Below are positions 1-8,582 of a DNA stretch of 64,000 bases, in pieces (positions within the stretch are counted from its first letter, which is position 1; each line of letters opens with the position of its first letter). The DNA is from Devosia faecipullorum. GTDB taxonomy: Bacteria; Pseudomonadota; Alphaproteobacteria; Rhizobiales; Devosiaceae. The translations under genes and the position numbers were made by a program. The DNA is taken from positions 62,001-126,000 of the forward strand of contig NZ_JACDXV010000007.1 of assembly GCF_015158295.1 (NCBI RefSeq), written 5' to 3'. Under the pieces are notes generated by a model, which saw only the letters and a program-made list of their open reading frames with translations, searched no databases and had not been told where the DNA came from.

Positions 1-278
1 AATCCCAGCCAGAGCGTGGTGGCAGCGGCCAGCTTGGCATCGCCACCGCCGATCCAGCGCATGGCAAACATGCCGAAGGCGACGACCAGAACGACGAAAG
101 CGCACAGCACATGCAGGGCAAATTGCTGCAGCGGGAGCTCGACGAGCAGCGCCATGACCAGGAAGCCGGCAGTCAGGATCAGCACCAGCTTGTTGGAAAT
201 GCGCATGGTCAACAGGTCCGACGACGCGGCGAAGGCCATAATCAGCGGAAAGAACAACAAGGCAGTGCTGTGAAACAT
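1..278 (-). CDS. cpaA: Prepilin peptidase CpaA/TadV (partial, C-terminus off window)
   Basis: Inner-membrane aspartic peptidase that processes Flp-type prepilins in the Tad pilus system. Only the first 92 residues are in the window; the gene runs off the left edge. The fragment is strongly hydrophobic and contains both expected catalytic aspartates: Asp21 in a D-x4-R-I-S-N context and Asp80 in the GGGDAKL motif of family A24 peptidases. The ATG at 278 is preceded by a GGAGGGG ribosome binding site. It lies just downstream of two Flp pilin genes on the same strand, which are its likely substrates. The family is clear; the C-terminal half cannot be judged. Confidence 0.85.
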   Translation of the reverse strand, partial: MFHSTALLFFPLIMAFAASSDLLTMRISNKLVLILTAGFLVMALLVELPLQQFALHVLCAFVVLVVAFGMFAMRWIGGGDAKLAAATTLWLG

Positions 279-372
279 GATGCCCCTCCATTGCGTGGCC
301 TGAAGATCGTTCTGCCAGATTGGCATAGGCGACCTTAAGAAAGGGCAAATCCGGGGTCAGGATGAAACCGGC

Positions 373-582
373 TCAGCCGGCCAGCGCATCAACCACATGG
401 GATCGCACATATTCCCACATATTGAAGAGGTTATCGCCGACCACGAGTGCAGAGCTGACGATGGCGAGAGAAACCAATGAGGCGATCAGCGCGTATTCGA
501 TAGCCGTTGCGCCGCGTTCATCTTGAAAAAAAGAAATAAAAAACGTTTTGTTCTTGGCGAAATTCTTAATCGTATTCGACAC
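373..582 (-). CDS. flp: Flp/Fap-type pilin (second copy)
   Basis: Structural subunit of a Tad/Flp pilus, 69 residues from a GTG start at 582, chosen because a GGAG sequence precedes it and because it gives the usual short Flp leader. The cleavage motif GATAIEY places Gly24/Ala25 at the processing site and Glu29 at the conserved +5 position, followed by a single hydrophobic helix. The leader is longer and more Phe/Lys-rich than in the neighbouring pilin, and the mature C-terminus differs, so the two are diverged paralogues. It follows the other pilin by 61 bp containing a strong hairpin and precedes cpaA. Confidence 0.85.
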   Translation of the reverse strand: MSNTIKNFAKNKTFFISFFQDERGATAIEYALIASLVSLAIVSSALVVGDNLFNMWEYVRSHVVDALAG

Positions 583-612
583 GATCACTCCTTCGGCCAA
601 AGATAGATAGAG

Positions 613-637
613 TTGGGCCCGCCAAAGGCGGGCCCAA
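613..637 (-). other. Hairpin between the two pilin genes
   Basis: A perfect 11-bp inverted repeat (TTGGGCCCGCC, 3-base loop) fills most of the gap between the pilin genes. On the minus strand, the direction of transcription, no U-tract follows the stem; the T-run lies upstream. It is therefore more likely a 3'-end stabiliser or processing barrier for the upstream pilin mRNA than a simple terminator. Confidence 0.55.
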
Positions 638-643
638 AAATAG

Positions 644-829
644 TTAGGTATCAGATCCCGTCGTCGTCGGTTCAAGCGCTGTGCCGATCGTCTCAAAGAC
701 ACCGCGCAGGTTGTCCCCGAGCGTCTGCACGGCCACGATGATACCAACGGAGATGAGTGCGGCGATCAGGCCATACTCGATTGCGGTCGCGCCCGACTCG
801 TCCTGCGCGAAACGTGCGAAAATGTTCAT
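644..829 (-). CDS. flp: Flp/Fap-type pilin (first copy)
   Basis: Flp family pilin of 61 residues, probably the major subunit because it is the promoter-proximal copy. The leader is 13 residues long, ending in Gly13, and the mature protein begins with the ATAIEY motif carrying Glu18 at +5, followed by one hydrophobic helix of about 20 residues and a short Thr-rich tail. An AAAAAAGGAG ribosome binding site lies about 7 bases before the ATG. It is transcribed toward a second pilin gene and the prepilin peptidase, the usual start of a tad/cpa locus. Confidence 0.9.
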   Translation of the reverse strand: MNIFARFAQDESGATAIEYGLIAALISVGIIVAVQTLGDNLRGVFETIGTALEPTTTGSDT

Positions 830-1211
830 TCCCAGGCTCCTTTTTTACACGTTCTCGAGTGACGTCACTGTCGGACACGCCACACAACGAACATGGCGAG
901 AAGCTAGCCGTCAGTGATTGAGATAGCGTTAATCGAAGCATTGCCGATCAACTTTGGGCCGGCTGCATTTTTCATAGTAATCAATGTGTTAAAATGAAAT
1001 TTTGCATTCTATCGACCCTACATGAACATGCTCGTCGTGTAGAACTTGCGACCTATACTCTCCTTTGCGCCATTCACCAGCACGAACACCTTCAATGACG
1101 CGCCAGACATTTGTACGGGCGCGCAGAGCCTGGCTTGAAGCCCTGTTTGCCAAGTATTTACCATTCGGGTGGATCATGTGGGCTGCCTGTCCCTATAAGT
1201 GGAAGCCTGCC
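830..1211. other. Divergent control region between pilin and secretin-N genes
   Basis: About 380 bp without a supportable gene. It separates the minus-strand pilin operon from the plus-strand gene at 1212. The segment around 955-1015 is markedly AT-rich compared with its surroundings and probably holds one or both promoters. Reading frames that enter it from 1065 extend the downstream gene but precede its signal peptide, so I treat them as noncoding. Confidence 0.4.
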
Positions 1212-1655
1212 ATGGTTCGTGTCGCCGCCGCCCTGCTGCTTGCCGCCAGCCTCGTCGCGCCGCTGCCCGCCATGGCCCAGGATGGCGGACCGATCAATGT
1301 CAATGTCAACATGGCCCGCGTGCTGCGGATCAGCGCGCCGGCGGCCACGGTCATCGTCGGCAATCCCGGCATTGCCGATGTCACCATCCAGGATCCGATG
1401 ACGCTAATCCTCACCGGGAAAAGCTATGGCCAGACCAATCTGATCGTGCTGGACGGACGGGGCGAACCCATTGCCGATACGCTTGTCGAAGTGGTGCAGA
1501 TGCAGGCCGGGGTGATGACCGTCTATCAGGGTCAGGCGCGCACGAGCCTGGCCTGTGCCCCGATCTGCCAACCGCTGATCATGATGGGCGACGACAATGG
1601 CTTTTCCGGTCAGGCCCTGGCATCGTCGCAATTGGTGCAGTCGGCCACAAATTGA
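1212..1655 (+). CDS. Pilus assembly protein with secretin N-terminal domain (CpaC N-domain only)
   Basis: Small secreted protein of 147 residues containing only the N-terminal domain found at the front of CpaC/RcpA-type pilus secretins (T2SS-T3SS_pil_N). Residues 1-22 form a signal peptide ending AMA before Gln23; residues about 27-100 carry the VLRISAPAATVIVGNPGIADV segment characteristic of the domain. The secretin pore domain is absent, so this is a stand-alone periplasmic factor, not a secretin. I chose the ATG at 1212 over an upstream ATG at 1065 because it places the signal peptide at the N-terminus and has a GGAAG site. The C-terminus has two cysteines that could form a disulfide. It sits upstream of two TadE-like genes. 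Confidence 0.75.
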   Translation: MVRVAAALLLAASLVAPLPAMAQDGGPINVNVNMARVLRISAPAATVIVGNPGIADVTIQDPMTLILTGKSYGQTNLIVLDGRGEPIADTLVEVVQMQAGVMTVYQGQARTSLACAPICQPLIMMGDDNGFSGQALASSQLVQSATN

Positions 1656-1778
1656 TCGTGCCAACTTCGTAACGCCTCGTTTACCCTCTTTTTCATCAAT
1701 GACTTGCACTCGGCTTGCGCTAACGCGGAATTAGTTCCGCAATCCTAGCTTTGCCTCATAAGCAATTCTGAGCGGGCC

Positions 1779-2339
1779 ATGAGCAATCCTTTCACCAGAT
1801 TTATCGGATATTTCCGGCAAAACGGGCGCGCCCTGCGGCACGACGAAAGCGCAGCCACGGTGGTGGAATTCGGGCTGCTCGCCTTTCCCTTCTTTCTGAT
1901 CGTGGGCGGCCTCCTCCAGACTTCGGTGCTGTTTCTGGCCGCCAATGTGCTGGACAGCGCCGTTCAGGATGCCACCCGCCAGATCCGCACCGGCCAGTTC
2001 CAGACCTCGGGAGCCACGCTCGCGACCTTTCGCACCCAGGTCTGCGACAAGCTATTCGGTCTGTTTCCCGATTGCAGCGGGCTGCACCTGCGGGTGGTCG
2101 AAGTTACCAATTTCCAGTCGGCCAATGTGGTGGAGCCGGTGGATCGCACCTGCACCACGTCCTGCAATTGGACCGTGCCGGAAAGTTGGACGCCCGGCGC
2201 CGGCAGGAGCGTGATCCTCGTGCAAGCCCATTACCGTTATCCGGTCGTTCTGCCCTTTGGCCCGCTGGGCATGGCCAATCTGGCCGATGGCAATCGCCTG
2301 ATGGGCATGGCCACCGTTTTCCAGAACGAGCCGTTCTGA
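1779..2339 (+). CDS. TadE/TadG-like minor pilin
   Basis: TadE-family pseudopilin of 186 residues, an inner-membrane or pilus-associated component of the Tad system. It has a basic cytoplasmic start, then ESAATVVEFGLLAFPFFL near residues 25-42 with the conserved Glu of the TadE motif, one transmembrane helix, and a periplasmic domain with Cys residues near positions 88 and 97 and a CTTSC pair later on. Its stop overlaps the start of the next TadE-like gene (TGATG), indicating translational coupling. Confidence 0.85.
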   Translation: MSNPFTRFIGYFRQNGRALRHDESAATVVEFGLLAFPFFLIVGGLLQTSVLFLAANVLDSAVQDATRQIRTGQFQTSGATLATFRTQVCDKLFGLFPDCSGLHLRVVEVTNFQSANVVEPVDRTCTTSCNWTVPESWTPGAGRSVILVQAHYRYPVVLPFGPLGMANLADGNRLMGMATVFQNEPF

Positions 2340-2914
2340 TGTTCGCGCGGCTGCGACGGATAAAACAGGCGCTGCAAGGCTTCGCTCTCGCCGAACGCGG
2401 CGTCGCTGTCATCGAATTCGCATTGATCCTGCCGATCATGCTGCTTGTCTATCTCGGCTCGGTCGAAGCTGGCTCGCTGATCTCGACGGACCGCAAGGTG
2501 CAGGCGGTAGCCGGCGCCATCGGCGATCTAGTGGCGCGCGCCGACAAGCGGCTGTCAACGGCGCAGATGCAGGACTATTTCCGCGCCGCCAGCGGCATCA
2601 TGACCCCCTATTCACCCGATCCGGTCCTGCAGGTGGTGACGGTGATCGCGGTGGACAACAATGGCGCTGCTACAGTGTCGTGGTCGCGCCAATCCGTTGG
2701 CGGAGTCTATTCCGGCACCACCCCGCACCCGCCGGGCAGCGCCTATCCCCTGCCCGCAGAGATGATCGCCATTTCCAAGGGCCAGACGGTGATCGCGTCG
2801 GAAGCGTCCTATTCCTATGTCCCGCTTTTCGGCCTCATCTTCAACCAGCCGATCAATCTCTACCGCTCGAGCTTCTACCAGCCGCGTTTCGGCGGCACGA
2901 TCACCATCAATTAG
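2339..2914 (+). CDS. TadE/TadG-like minor pilin
   Basis: Second TadE-like protein, 191 residues. The start at 2339 overlaps the previous stop codon; longer readings of this frame start inside the upstream gene and are rejected. The N-terminus has the ERGVAVIEFALILPIMLLVYLGSVEAG segment with the conserved Glu and one membrane helix, followed by a predicted periplasmic domain without cysteines. The two paralogues probably act as a pair, like TadE and TadF. The gene ends directly at a dispersed repeat. Confidence 0.85.
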   Translation: MFARLRRIKQALQGFALAERGVAVIEFALILPIMLLVYLGSVEAGSLISTDRKVQAVAGAIGDLVARADKRLSTAQMQDYFRAASGIMTPYSPDPVLQVVTVIAVDNNGAATVSWSRQSVGGVYSGTTPHPPGSAYPLPAEMIAISKGQTVIASEASYSYVPLFGLIFNQPINLYRSSFYQPRFGGTITIN

Positions 2915-2915
2915 C

Positions 2916-3016
2916 GCATGTCTCCCGAAACTGTTTCCGGTTTCAGGATAAAGACACGCGCCAAAACCAGGCGCTAAAGCGCAGGCAGCGAATCTGAAAG
3001 ATCGCGCGCGCTTTAT
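2916..3016. repeat. Dispersed repeat family B, degenerate copy
   Basis: About 100 bp beginning right after the stop of the TadE-like gene. It shares its order of blocks with a better preserved copy at 42573-42678: a GCATGTCT arm, CCGAAA, a returning TTTC arm, GCGCTAAAGCGC, CTGAAAGATCGCG and a final GCGCTTTA. The first inverted repeat is partly decayed here. It is noncoding and lies before the HAD hydrolase gene. Confidence 0.65.
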
Positions 3017-3088
3017 GACGCCTTGCTTGCCCGTGGCGGCGGCTCATGCCACAAGCGCCGGAGTAGTTCTTTTCCCCGGCGATATTTC

Positions 3089-3709
3089 ATGGACGACACT
3101 ATCATTCCCGTCTTCGATCTGGGCGGCGTTTTCGTTGACTGGAACCCGCTCTATCTGTTTCGCAAGCTGTTCGAGACCGAGGAAGAAGCCGTCTGGTTCC
3201 ATGAGAATATCTGCACCGGCGACTGGAACCTCGAATTCGACGCCGGCGAGATCTATGCCGAAGGCGTGGCCAAGCTGGTCACCCGCTTCCCCAAATATTG
3301 GCGGGAAATCCAGGCGTTCGACCAGCGCTGGACCGAAACGTTCGGCCCCCAGATTCAGGGCACGATCGACATTCATAACGAATTGGTCGAACAGGACATT
3401 CCCACTTTCGCCATCACCAATTTCTCCTGGGAAAAGTGGATGACGCGGCTGGGCGAATGGCCGTTCCTCGAAAAGTTCGACGGGGTCATCGTCTCGGGGC
3501 TCGAAGGTCTGGTCAAACCCGATCCACGCATCTATCGCGTCTTCTGCGAGCGCTATGGCCTGGCCCCGGACAGCTGCGTCTTCATCGACGACAGCGAGCC
3601 CAATATCGTGGCGGCGCGCAAATTCGGCATGCATGGCATCCATTTCAAGGATCCCGCACATCTGCGTCAGGATCTGATCGCGCTGGGCCTGCCGCTCAAG
3701 GCGAAATAG
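3089..3709 (+). CDS. HAD-family hydrolase
   Basis: Haloacid dehalogenase-superfamily enzyme of 206 residues, probably a small-molecule phosphatase of the YihX-like subgroup; substrate unknown. Motif I is FDLGGV with nucleophile Asp10; position +2 is Gly, so the usual DxD general acid is missing, as is common in this subgroup. Motif II is the Thr in AITNFSW, motif III the Lys in GLVKPDP, and motif IV the FIDDSE acidic pair. The upstream frame could be extended to 3023, but the extension is Arg-rich and lacks family similarity, so the ATG at 3089 is preferred. The gene is monocistronic and convergent with gloA. Confidence 0.8.
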   Translation: MDDTIIPVFDLGGVFVDWNPLYLFRKLFETEEEAVWFHENICTGDWNLEFDAGEIYAEGVAKLVTRFPKYWREIQAFDQRWTETFGPQIQGTIDIHNELVEQDIPTFAITNFSWEKWMTRLGEWPFLEKFDGVIVSGLEGLVKPDPRIYRVFCERYGLAPDSCVFIDDSEPNIVAARKFGMHGIHFKDPAHLRQDLIALGLPLKAK

Positions 3710-3791
3710 GCCAGATCGGCAATTCGTCGCTTGGGCAAAGGTGTTTCAGCATTGCGCTGCAGCGTCTTGGCCGACGCCACGTTCCATCGTC

Positions 3792-3814
3792 ATTGCCCGG
3801 CTCGGCCGGGCAAT
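3792..3814. repeat. Palindromic repeat family A, single copy
   Basis: Inverted repeat ATTGCCCGG / CCGGGCAAT with a 5-base loop between two convergent genes. The same core occurs at 31813-31835, in decayed form near 42532, and many times in the arrays at 6219-6987 and 39606-40268. It may act as a bidirectional transcription barrier, though no U-tract is present. Confidence 0.7.
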
Positions 3815-3825
3815 CCAGGTCCGCC

Positions 3826-4221
3826 TTAACCGAAGCGGCCGCCCTTCTGGATGACTTCGATTCTGTAGCCATCGGGATCGGTGGCGAAGAAGAACCGCGC
3901 CACCTTCACCTCGCCATTGCTGAAATCGACCAGCTTGCCGATGGTCAGCCCTTCGGCGGCAAAGCGGGCATGCTCGGCCTCGACATCATCGACGACGACT
4001 GCCAGATGCCCATAGCCATCGCCCAGCGCATAGGGCTCGGTGCGGCCCTTGTTGATGGTGAGTTCAAGCTCGAAGCCCACCGCCTCGCCCGTCAGATAGA
4101 CCAGGGTGAAGGTCTCGAAATCCAGGCGGTCGGCGATCTTGAGTCCGAAGGCCTTTTCGTAGAAGGCGATGGAACGGGCTTCGTCGATGACACGGATCAT
4201 CGAATGAACGAGCTTGGCCAT
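3826..4221 (-). CDS. gloA: Lactoylglutathione lyase (glyoxalase I)
   Basis: VOC-fold enzyme of 131 residues that isomerises the methylglyoxal-glutathione hemithioacetal to S-lactoylglutathione. All four metal ligands of bacterial glyoxalase I can be placed by alignment with the E. coli enzyme as I remember it: His6, Glu53, His72 and Glu122. The DPDGYRIEV block near the C-terminus is typical. Length matches the family (about 130-135 residues). It follows upp on the same strand with a 61-bp gap and may be the last gene of the nucleoside salvage operon, or independently transcribed. Confidence 0.85.
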   Translation of the reverse strand: MAKLVHSMIRVIDEARSIAFYEKAFGLKIADRLDFETFTLVYLTGEAVGFELELTINKGRTEPYALGDGYGHLAVVVDDVEAEHARFAAEGLTIGKLVDFSNGEVKVARFFFATDPDGYRIEVIQKGGRFG

Positions 4222-4282
4222 TGATGTAGTCTCTCAGTCTGAATGGACGAGCGCGACGAGGAAATCCGCGCACGCGAAGACG

Positions 4283-4924
4283 CTATTTCGTCCCATACAT
4301 GCGGTCGCCCGCATCGCCCAGGCCCGGCACGATATAGCCCTGCTCATTGAGATGGCTGTCGATGGCCGCCGTATAGACCGGCACGTCGGGATGGACTTCG
4401 GTGAAATGCTTGATGCCTTCGGGCGCGGCCAGAAGGCAAAGGAAGCGAATATCGGTCGCCCCAACCTGTTTGAGTTTTTCTATCGCCACCGTGGCCGAAT
4501 TGGCGGTGGCCAGCATGGGATCGACCACGATGACCAGCCGGCCCTCGAGGCTCGACGGCGCCTTGAAATAATATTCGACCGGCTCCAGCGTCTCGTGGTC
4601 GCGATACATGCCGATATGGGCGACGCGGGCTGCGGGCACCAGATCGAGCATGCCGTCGAGCAGGCCGTTGCCGGCGCGCAGGATGGAGGCGAAAACCAGC
4701 TTCTTGCCCTTGATGGCGGGCGATTTCATCGGCGCCATCGGCGTCTCGATATCGACCATTTCCAGCTCGAGGTCGCGGGTGACCTCATAGCACATCAGAT
4801 GGGCGATCTCGCGCAACAGCCGGCGGAACCCGGCAATCGAGGTCTCCTTGTTGCGCATGATGGTCAGCTTGTGCTGGATCAGCGGGTGATCGAGAACCGT
4901 TACTTTTTCCGCAGTTTTTCCCAT
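4283..4924 (-). CDS. upp: Uracil phosphoribosyltransferase
   Basis: Converts uracil and PRPP to UMP, returning the base released by pyrimidine nucleoside phosphorolysis to the nucleotide pool. The 213-residue product begins with the [19 protein letters not shown] block and ends in [13 protein letters not shown], both diagnostic of Upp. The PRPP-binding loop is [15 protein letters not shown] start at the ATG at 4924, preceded by GAGG; a GTG three codons upstream is possible. The gene lies 24 bp downstream of deoB on the same strand, consistent with cotranscription. Confidence 0.95.
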   Translation of the reverse strand: MGKTAEKVTVLDHPLIQHKLTIMRNKETSIAGFRRLLREIAHLMCYEVTRDLELEMVDIETPMAPMKSPAIKGKKLVFASILRAGNGLLDGMLDLVPAARVAHIGMYRDHETLEPVEYYFKAPSSLEGRLVIVVDPMLATANSATVAIEKLKQVGATDIRFLCLLAAPEGIKHFTEVHPDVPVYTAAIDSHLNEQGYIVPGLGDAGDRMYGTK

Positions 4925-4948
4925 CTCGACCACCTCGGCGCTTGAACT

Positions 4949-6166
4949 TCAAAGGAAGGATTTGCCGTGGCGGCCCGGGGCCAGGCCCAGCCAGGCGGCA
5001 ATGCTTTCGCCAATATCCGCCATGGTTGAGCGAATGCCAATCTCTCCCGGCTTGAGGGCTGGGGAAAAAACCAGGATCGGCACCTGTTCGCGCGTATGGT
5101 CAGTGCCTTTCCAGGTCGGATCGTTGCCGTGGTCGGCGGTCAGCACCAAAAGATCGTCGTCGCGCATTTTCGCGACCAACTCAGGCAGGCGGGAATCGAA
5201 CAATTCCAGTGCCGCAGCATAGCCGGGCACATCGCGGCGATGCCCGTATTCGCTGTCGAAATCAACGAAATTGGTCATGATGAAGGCGCGGTCGCCGGCC
5301 ATTTCCATGGCTTCCAGCGTCCGGTCGAACAATTGGGGAATGCCCGTGCCCTTGAGCTTATGGGTCACGCCCGATCCGGCATAAATGTCGGAAATCTTGC
5401 CGATGGCGAAGACGGAATTGCCCGCCGCCGCATTGCGGTCGAGCAGGGTCGGCTCGGGCGGGGCAATGGCGAAATCGCGCCGATTGCCGGTGCGCTTGAA
5501 ACCGGCGCGATCCTCCCCGACAAAGGGGCGGGCGATGACGCGCCCGATCTTGAGCGGCGCGGTCAATTCGAAAGCGATGCGGCACACGTCATAGAGCCGG
5601 TCGAGCCCGAAATGGCTTTCATGGGCGGCGATCTGGAACACGCTGTCGACGGAGGTGTAGCAGATGGGCATTCCGGTGCGGATATGCTCCTCGCCCAGTT
5701 CAGCAATGATGTCGGTGCCCGAGGCGTGCTTGTCGCCCAGAATGCCGGGCAAGTTGGCGCGCGATACCAGTTCGGCGACCAGATCGGGCGGAAAAGCTGG
5801 AATGGTCTGGGGAAAATAGCCCCAATCGAACGGCACCGGCACGCCGGCGATTTCCCAATGGCCGGAGGGCGTATCCTTGCCCTTGCTGATTTCCCGGCCA
5901 AGGCCGAAAAGCCCGCCCTTGGGCGCGCCCGACAGCCCCGGCGGCACCACGCCGGTCGAGAGCTTCAGCGCCGCCCCCAGCCCCATGGCGTCCATATTGG
6001 GAACATAGAGCGGCCCCGCACGCAGGCCCGGACGGTCGGCCTTGCCGGCGGCGGCCCATTCGGCGATATGCCCAAGAGTGTTGGCCCCTTCATCGCCATA
6101 GGCTTCGGCATCGGGCGCACCGCCGATACCCACGCTGTCGAGCAGGCATACTATAGCGCGAGGCAT
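4949..6166 (-). CDS. deoB: Phosphopentomutase
   Basis: Manganese-dependent enzyme interconverting (deoxy)ribose 1-phosphate and 5-phosphate, linking nucleoside phosphorolysis (DeoA) to aldol cleavage (DeoC). The 405-residue protein has the alkaline phosphatase-superfamily layout: N-terminal [13 protein letters not shown], the catalytic threonine segment [22 protein letters not shown], and the metal-binding [17 protein letters not shown] near the C-terminus. Length is normal for DeoB. It is separated from deoA by about 800 bp of tandem repeats that may affect transcription or mRNA stability between the two halves of the operon. Confidence 0.95.
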   Translation of the reverse strand: MPRAIVCLLDSVGIGGAPDAEAYGDEGANTLGHIAEWAAAGKADRPGLRAGPLYVPNMDAMGLGAALKLSTGVVPPGLSGAPKGGLFGLGREISKGKDTPSGHWEIAGVPVPFDWGYFPQTIPAFPPDLVAELVSRANLPGILGDKHASGTDIIAELGEEHIRTGMPICYTSVDSVFQIAAHESHFGLDRLYDVCRIAFELTAPLKIGRVIARPFVGEDRAGFKRTGNRRDFAIAPPEPTLLDRNAAAGNSVFAIGKISDIYAGSGVTHKLKGTGIPQLFDRTLEAMEMAGDRAFIMTNFVDFDSEYGHRRDVPGYAAALELFDSRLPELVAKMRDDDLLVLTADHGNDPTWKGTDHTREQVPILVFSPALKPGEIGIRSTMADIGESIAAWLGLAPGRHGKSFL

Positions 6167-6218
6167 GGCGTTATTCCCTTCTTGTCCTGTTGCCTTTGTT
6201 CATCATCGTGGCCCGGCG

Positions 6219-6987
6219 ACGAGTGGATTTTCCAGTCCCCATACCACGTCGTCCACTGGCCGTTTCCAGCCCGAACCCATCCCCGCCGTCATTGCCCGGT
6301 TCATCCGGGCAACCCATCCTGCCGCACTCTGCCCCATCGCTGGATCACCCGGACAAGCCGGGTGATGACGCTGAGTAGGGGCTGCTATCATGCCATCGCA
6401 ACCACCCGGCAATGAGCGGATTTGCCAGACCCAAAACCACGTCGCCCACAGACCGTTTCCAGCCCGAACCCATCCCCACCGTCATTGCCCGGTTCATCCG
6501 GGCAATCCATCCTGCCACCCCCCGCCCCATCGCTAGATCACCCGGACAAGCCGGGGGATGACGTCGTGGAAGGGTCGCCATCATGCCATCGCAACCGCCC
6601 GTCAACGAGCGGATTTTCCAGCCCCCCGCACCAGGTCGCCCACAGGCCGTTTCCAGCCCGAACCCATCCCCACCGTCATTGTCCGGTTCATCCGGGCAAT
6701 CCATCCTGCCACCTGCCCCACCGCTGGATCACCCGGAAAAGCCGGGTGATGACGCTGAGTAGGGGCTGCTATCATGCCATCGCAACCGCCCCGCAATGAG
6801 CGGATTTGCCAGACCCCGCACCACGTCGCCCACAGGCCGTTTCCGACCCGAACCCATCCCCACCGTCATTGCCCGGTTCATCCGGGCAATCCATCCTGCC
6901 GCCCTGTCCCATTGCTGGATCACCCGGACAAGCCGGGTGATGACGTCGTGGCGGCTTCGGCGTCATCTCCGCGCCACCCGCCCGGCA
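6219..6987. repeat. Tandem array, four units of about 192 bp, between deoA and deoB
   Basis: Four imperfect direct repeats begin at 6219, 6412, 6605 and 6796 (each starting ACGAG/ATGAG-YGGATTT), with periods of 193, 193, 191 and then 192 bp to a fifth, partial match at 6988 that lies inside the 3' coding end of deoA. Each unit has two stem-loops: an ATTGCCCGG...CCGGGCAAT type and a GGATCACCCGG...CCGGGTGAT type. They are not CRISPRs: the units are contiguous with no unique spacers. Reading frames across the array are period-dependent artefacts. In the transcript each unit can fold, so the array would put about eight hairpins between deoA and deoB. Confidence 0.9.
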
Positions 6988-8282
6988 ATGAGTGGATGGG
7001 CCGGAGCATCGCCGCCGAGCAAATAAGCCGCGCGCAGCCGCGTTTCCGCATCTGCCGCACTGGCTTCATCCGCCGCATGAATACGGGCAATCGGCGTCCG
7101 CGCATCGATGCTGGTGCCGAGCCCCGCCAGCCGGTCGAACCCAACACGGTGATCGATGCTATCCGTTGGCGTCGTCCGCCCACCGCCCAGCGCCACCACG
7201 GCCATGCCGACGCCGCGCGTATCGATGGCGCAAACTTTCCCCTGCTCTTCGGCAAAGACGTCGCGGATGATGGGGGCAGGCACGAGATGGCTGTTCATAT
7301 TGTCGATGAAATCGGCCGGGCCGCCGAGAGCTGCGACCATCCGGGCAAAATGCTCGACGGCGCGGCCTGTCTCGAGCACGGCCTCCACCAGCTTTCGCGC
7401 CTCATCCGGCGTCGTTGCCTTCCCCACCATCAGCACCAGTTCGGCACAGAGCGAGAGGGTTACATCCTCGAGCCGCTTGTCCCGGTGCGCCCCGGTGAGG
7501 AAATCGACGGCATTGCGGACTTCGAGCCCATTGCCCGCGGCGCTGGCCAGCGGCTCATTCATGTCGGTGATCAGCGCCCCGGTTTTCAGGCCCGCGCCAT
7601 TGGAGACGGCGACCAGGCTCTCCGCCAGGTTTTGCGACTGCTCCAGCGTCGGCATGAAGGCCCCGGAGCCGGTCTTGACGTCGAGGATCAGCGCGTCGAG
7701 CCCGGCAGCCAGCTTCTTGGAAAGGATCGAGGCGGTGATCAGGGGGACCGATTCCACCGTCGCGGTCACGTCGCGAATGGCATAGAGCGCCTTGTCGGCC
7801 GGGGCGAGATCGGCGGTCTGGCCGATAATGGCGCAGCCTGCCGCCTTCACCACCTTGCGAAACAAGGCATTGTCGGGGCTGGTCTCATAGCCGGGAATGG
7901 CGTCGAACTTGTCGAGCGTGCCCCCGGTATGACCGAGACCGCGCCCCGAAATCATCGGCACAAAGATGCCGAGCCCGGCCAGGATCGGGGCCAGCATCAG
8001 CGAGACATTGTCGCCCACTCCGCCGGTCGAATGCTTGTCGGCGACCGGCCCATCGAGATCGGACCAATCCAGCACATTGCCGCTGTCGCGCATGGCCAGG
8101 GTCAGCGCCACGCGCTCACCCATGTCCATGCCCTGGAAATAGATTGCCATGGCAAAGGCGGCGGCCTGCGCTTCGGAAACCTTGCCGCCGGCAAAACCGG
8201 CGATGAAGCGGGCAATATCCTCGGCGGCGAGATTCTCGCCATCGCGCTTCTTGAGGATGACTTCCTGGGGCAGAAAAACCAT
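6963..8282 (-). CDS. deoA: Thymidine phosphorylase
   Basis: Phosphorolyses thymidine and deoxyuridine to the base plus deoxyribose 1-phosphate. The 439-residue protein carries the KHSTGGVGDNVS phosphate-binding motif near residues 85-96, the SGRGLGHTGGTLDK block that follows, and VKTGSGAFM, all diagnostic for pyrimidine nucleoside phosphorylases. Length is normal for DeoA. The last ten or so codons are shared with the adjoining tandem repeat family, so the array starts inside the gene. It lies 6 bp after the small DUF6958-like gene. Confidence 0.95.
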   Translation of the reverse strand: MVFLPQEVILKKRDGENLAAEDIARFIAGFAGGKVSEAQAAAFAMAIYFQGMDMGERVALTLAMRDSGNVLDWSDLDGPVADKHSTGGVGDNVSLMLAPILAGLGIFVPMISGRGLGHTGGTLDKFDAIPGYETSPDNALFRKVVKAAGCAIIGQTADLAPADKALYAIRDVTATVESVPLITASILSKKLAAGLDALILDVKTGSGAFMPTLEQSQNLAESLVAVSNGAGLKTGALITDMNEPLASAAGNGLEVRNAVDFLTGAHRDKRLEDVTLSLCAELVLMVGKATTPDEARKLVEAVLETGRAVEHFARMVAALGGPADFIDNMNSHLVPAPIIRDVFAEEQGKVCAIDTRGVGMAVVALGGGRTTPTDSIDHRVGFDRLAGLGTSIDARTPIARIHAADEASAADAETRLRAAYLLGGDAPAHPLIAGRVARR

Positions 8283-8288
8283 GATTGC

Positions 8289-8579
8289 CTAAATCCGATA
8301 GAGCCGCACGGGAGGCCTTTCGGCGCGGGCGATGAGCTTCTTGGCTTCGAGGTCGAGCTGGACGGCCTTGACCCACCAGCCGGCCTTGTCGCCGCCGGGG
8401 AACAGGTCCGGCGGCAATCGCGGGCGCACGGCGGCAATGACCTCGCTGACCGCCATGCCCGGCGCCTGGTCGGGCAGGACGGCCAGCACCGCCGCTTTCA
8501 CGACGCCGAACTTTGCCGCATCAACCCGATAGGTCTTGCCCGGTTGGCCGACATTCTCGATTTCGATCTTGTCGGACAT
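8289..8579 (-). CDS. Conserved hypothetical protein (DUF6958-like)
   Basis: Small soluble protein of 96 residues, which I associate from memory with DUF6958. It has no signal peptide or membrane segment. The middle (AVLAVLPDQAPGMAVSEVIAAV) and the C-terminal KAVQLDLEAKKLIARAERPPVRLYRI have the look of a winged-helix-type fold, with the final LYRI typical of a beta-wing. It is packed between the aldehyde dehydrogenase gene (3 bp upstream) and deoA (6 bp downstream), so it is cotranscribed with the operon. Its function is unknown; a regulatory or accessory role is only a guess. Confidence 0.7.
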   Translation of the reverse strand: MSDKIEIENVGQPGKTYRVDAAKFGVVKAAVLAVLPDQAPGMAVSEVIAAVRPRLPPDLFPGGDKAGWWVKAVQLDLEAKKLIARAERPPVRLYRI

Positions 8580-8582
8580 GGG

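Noticed and set aside
1065-1211. N-terminal extension of the secretin-N protein
   Set aside because: It precedes a clear signal peptide and lacks a ribosome binding site at its ATG.
6219-6987. CRISPR array
   Set aside because: The units follow each other directly with whole-unit similarity; there are no short repeats with unique spacers and no cas genes.
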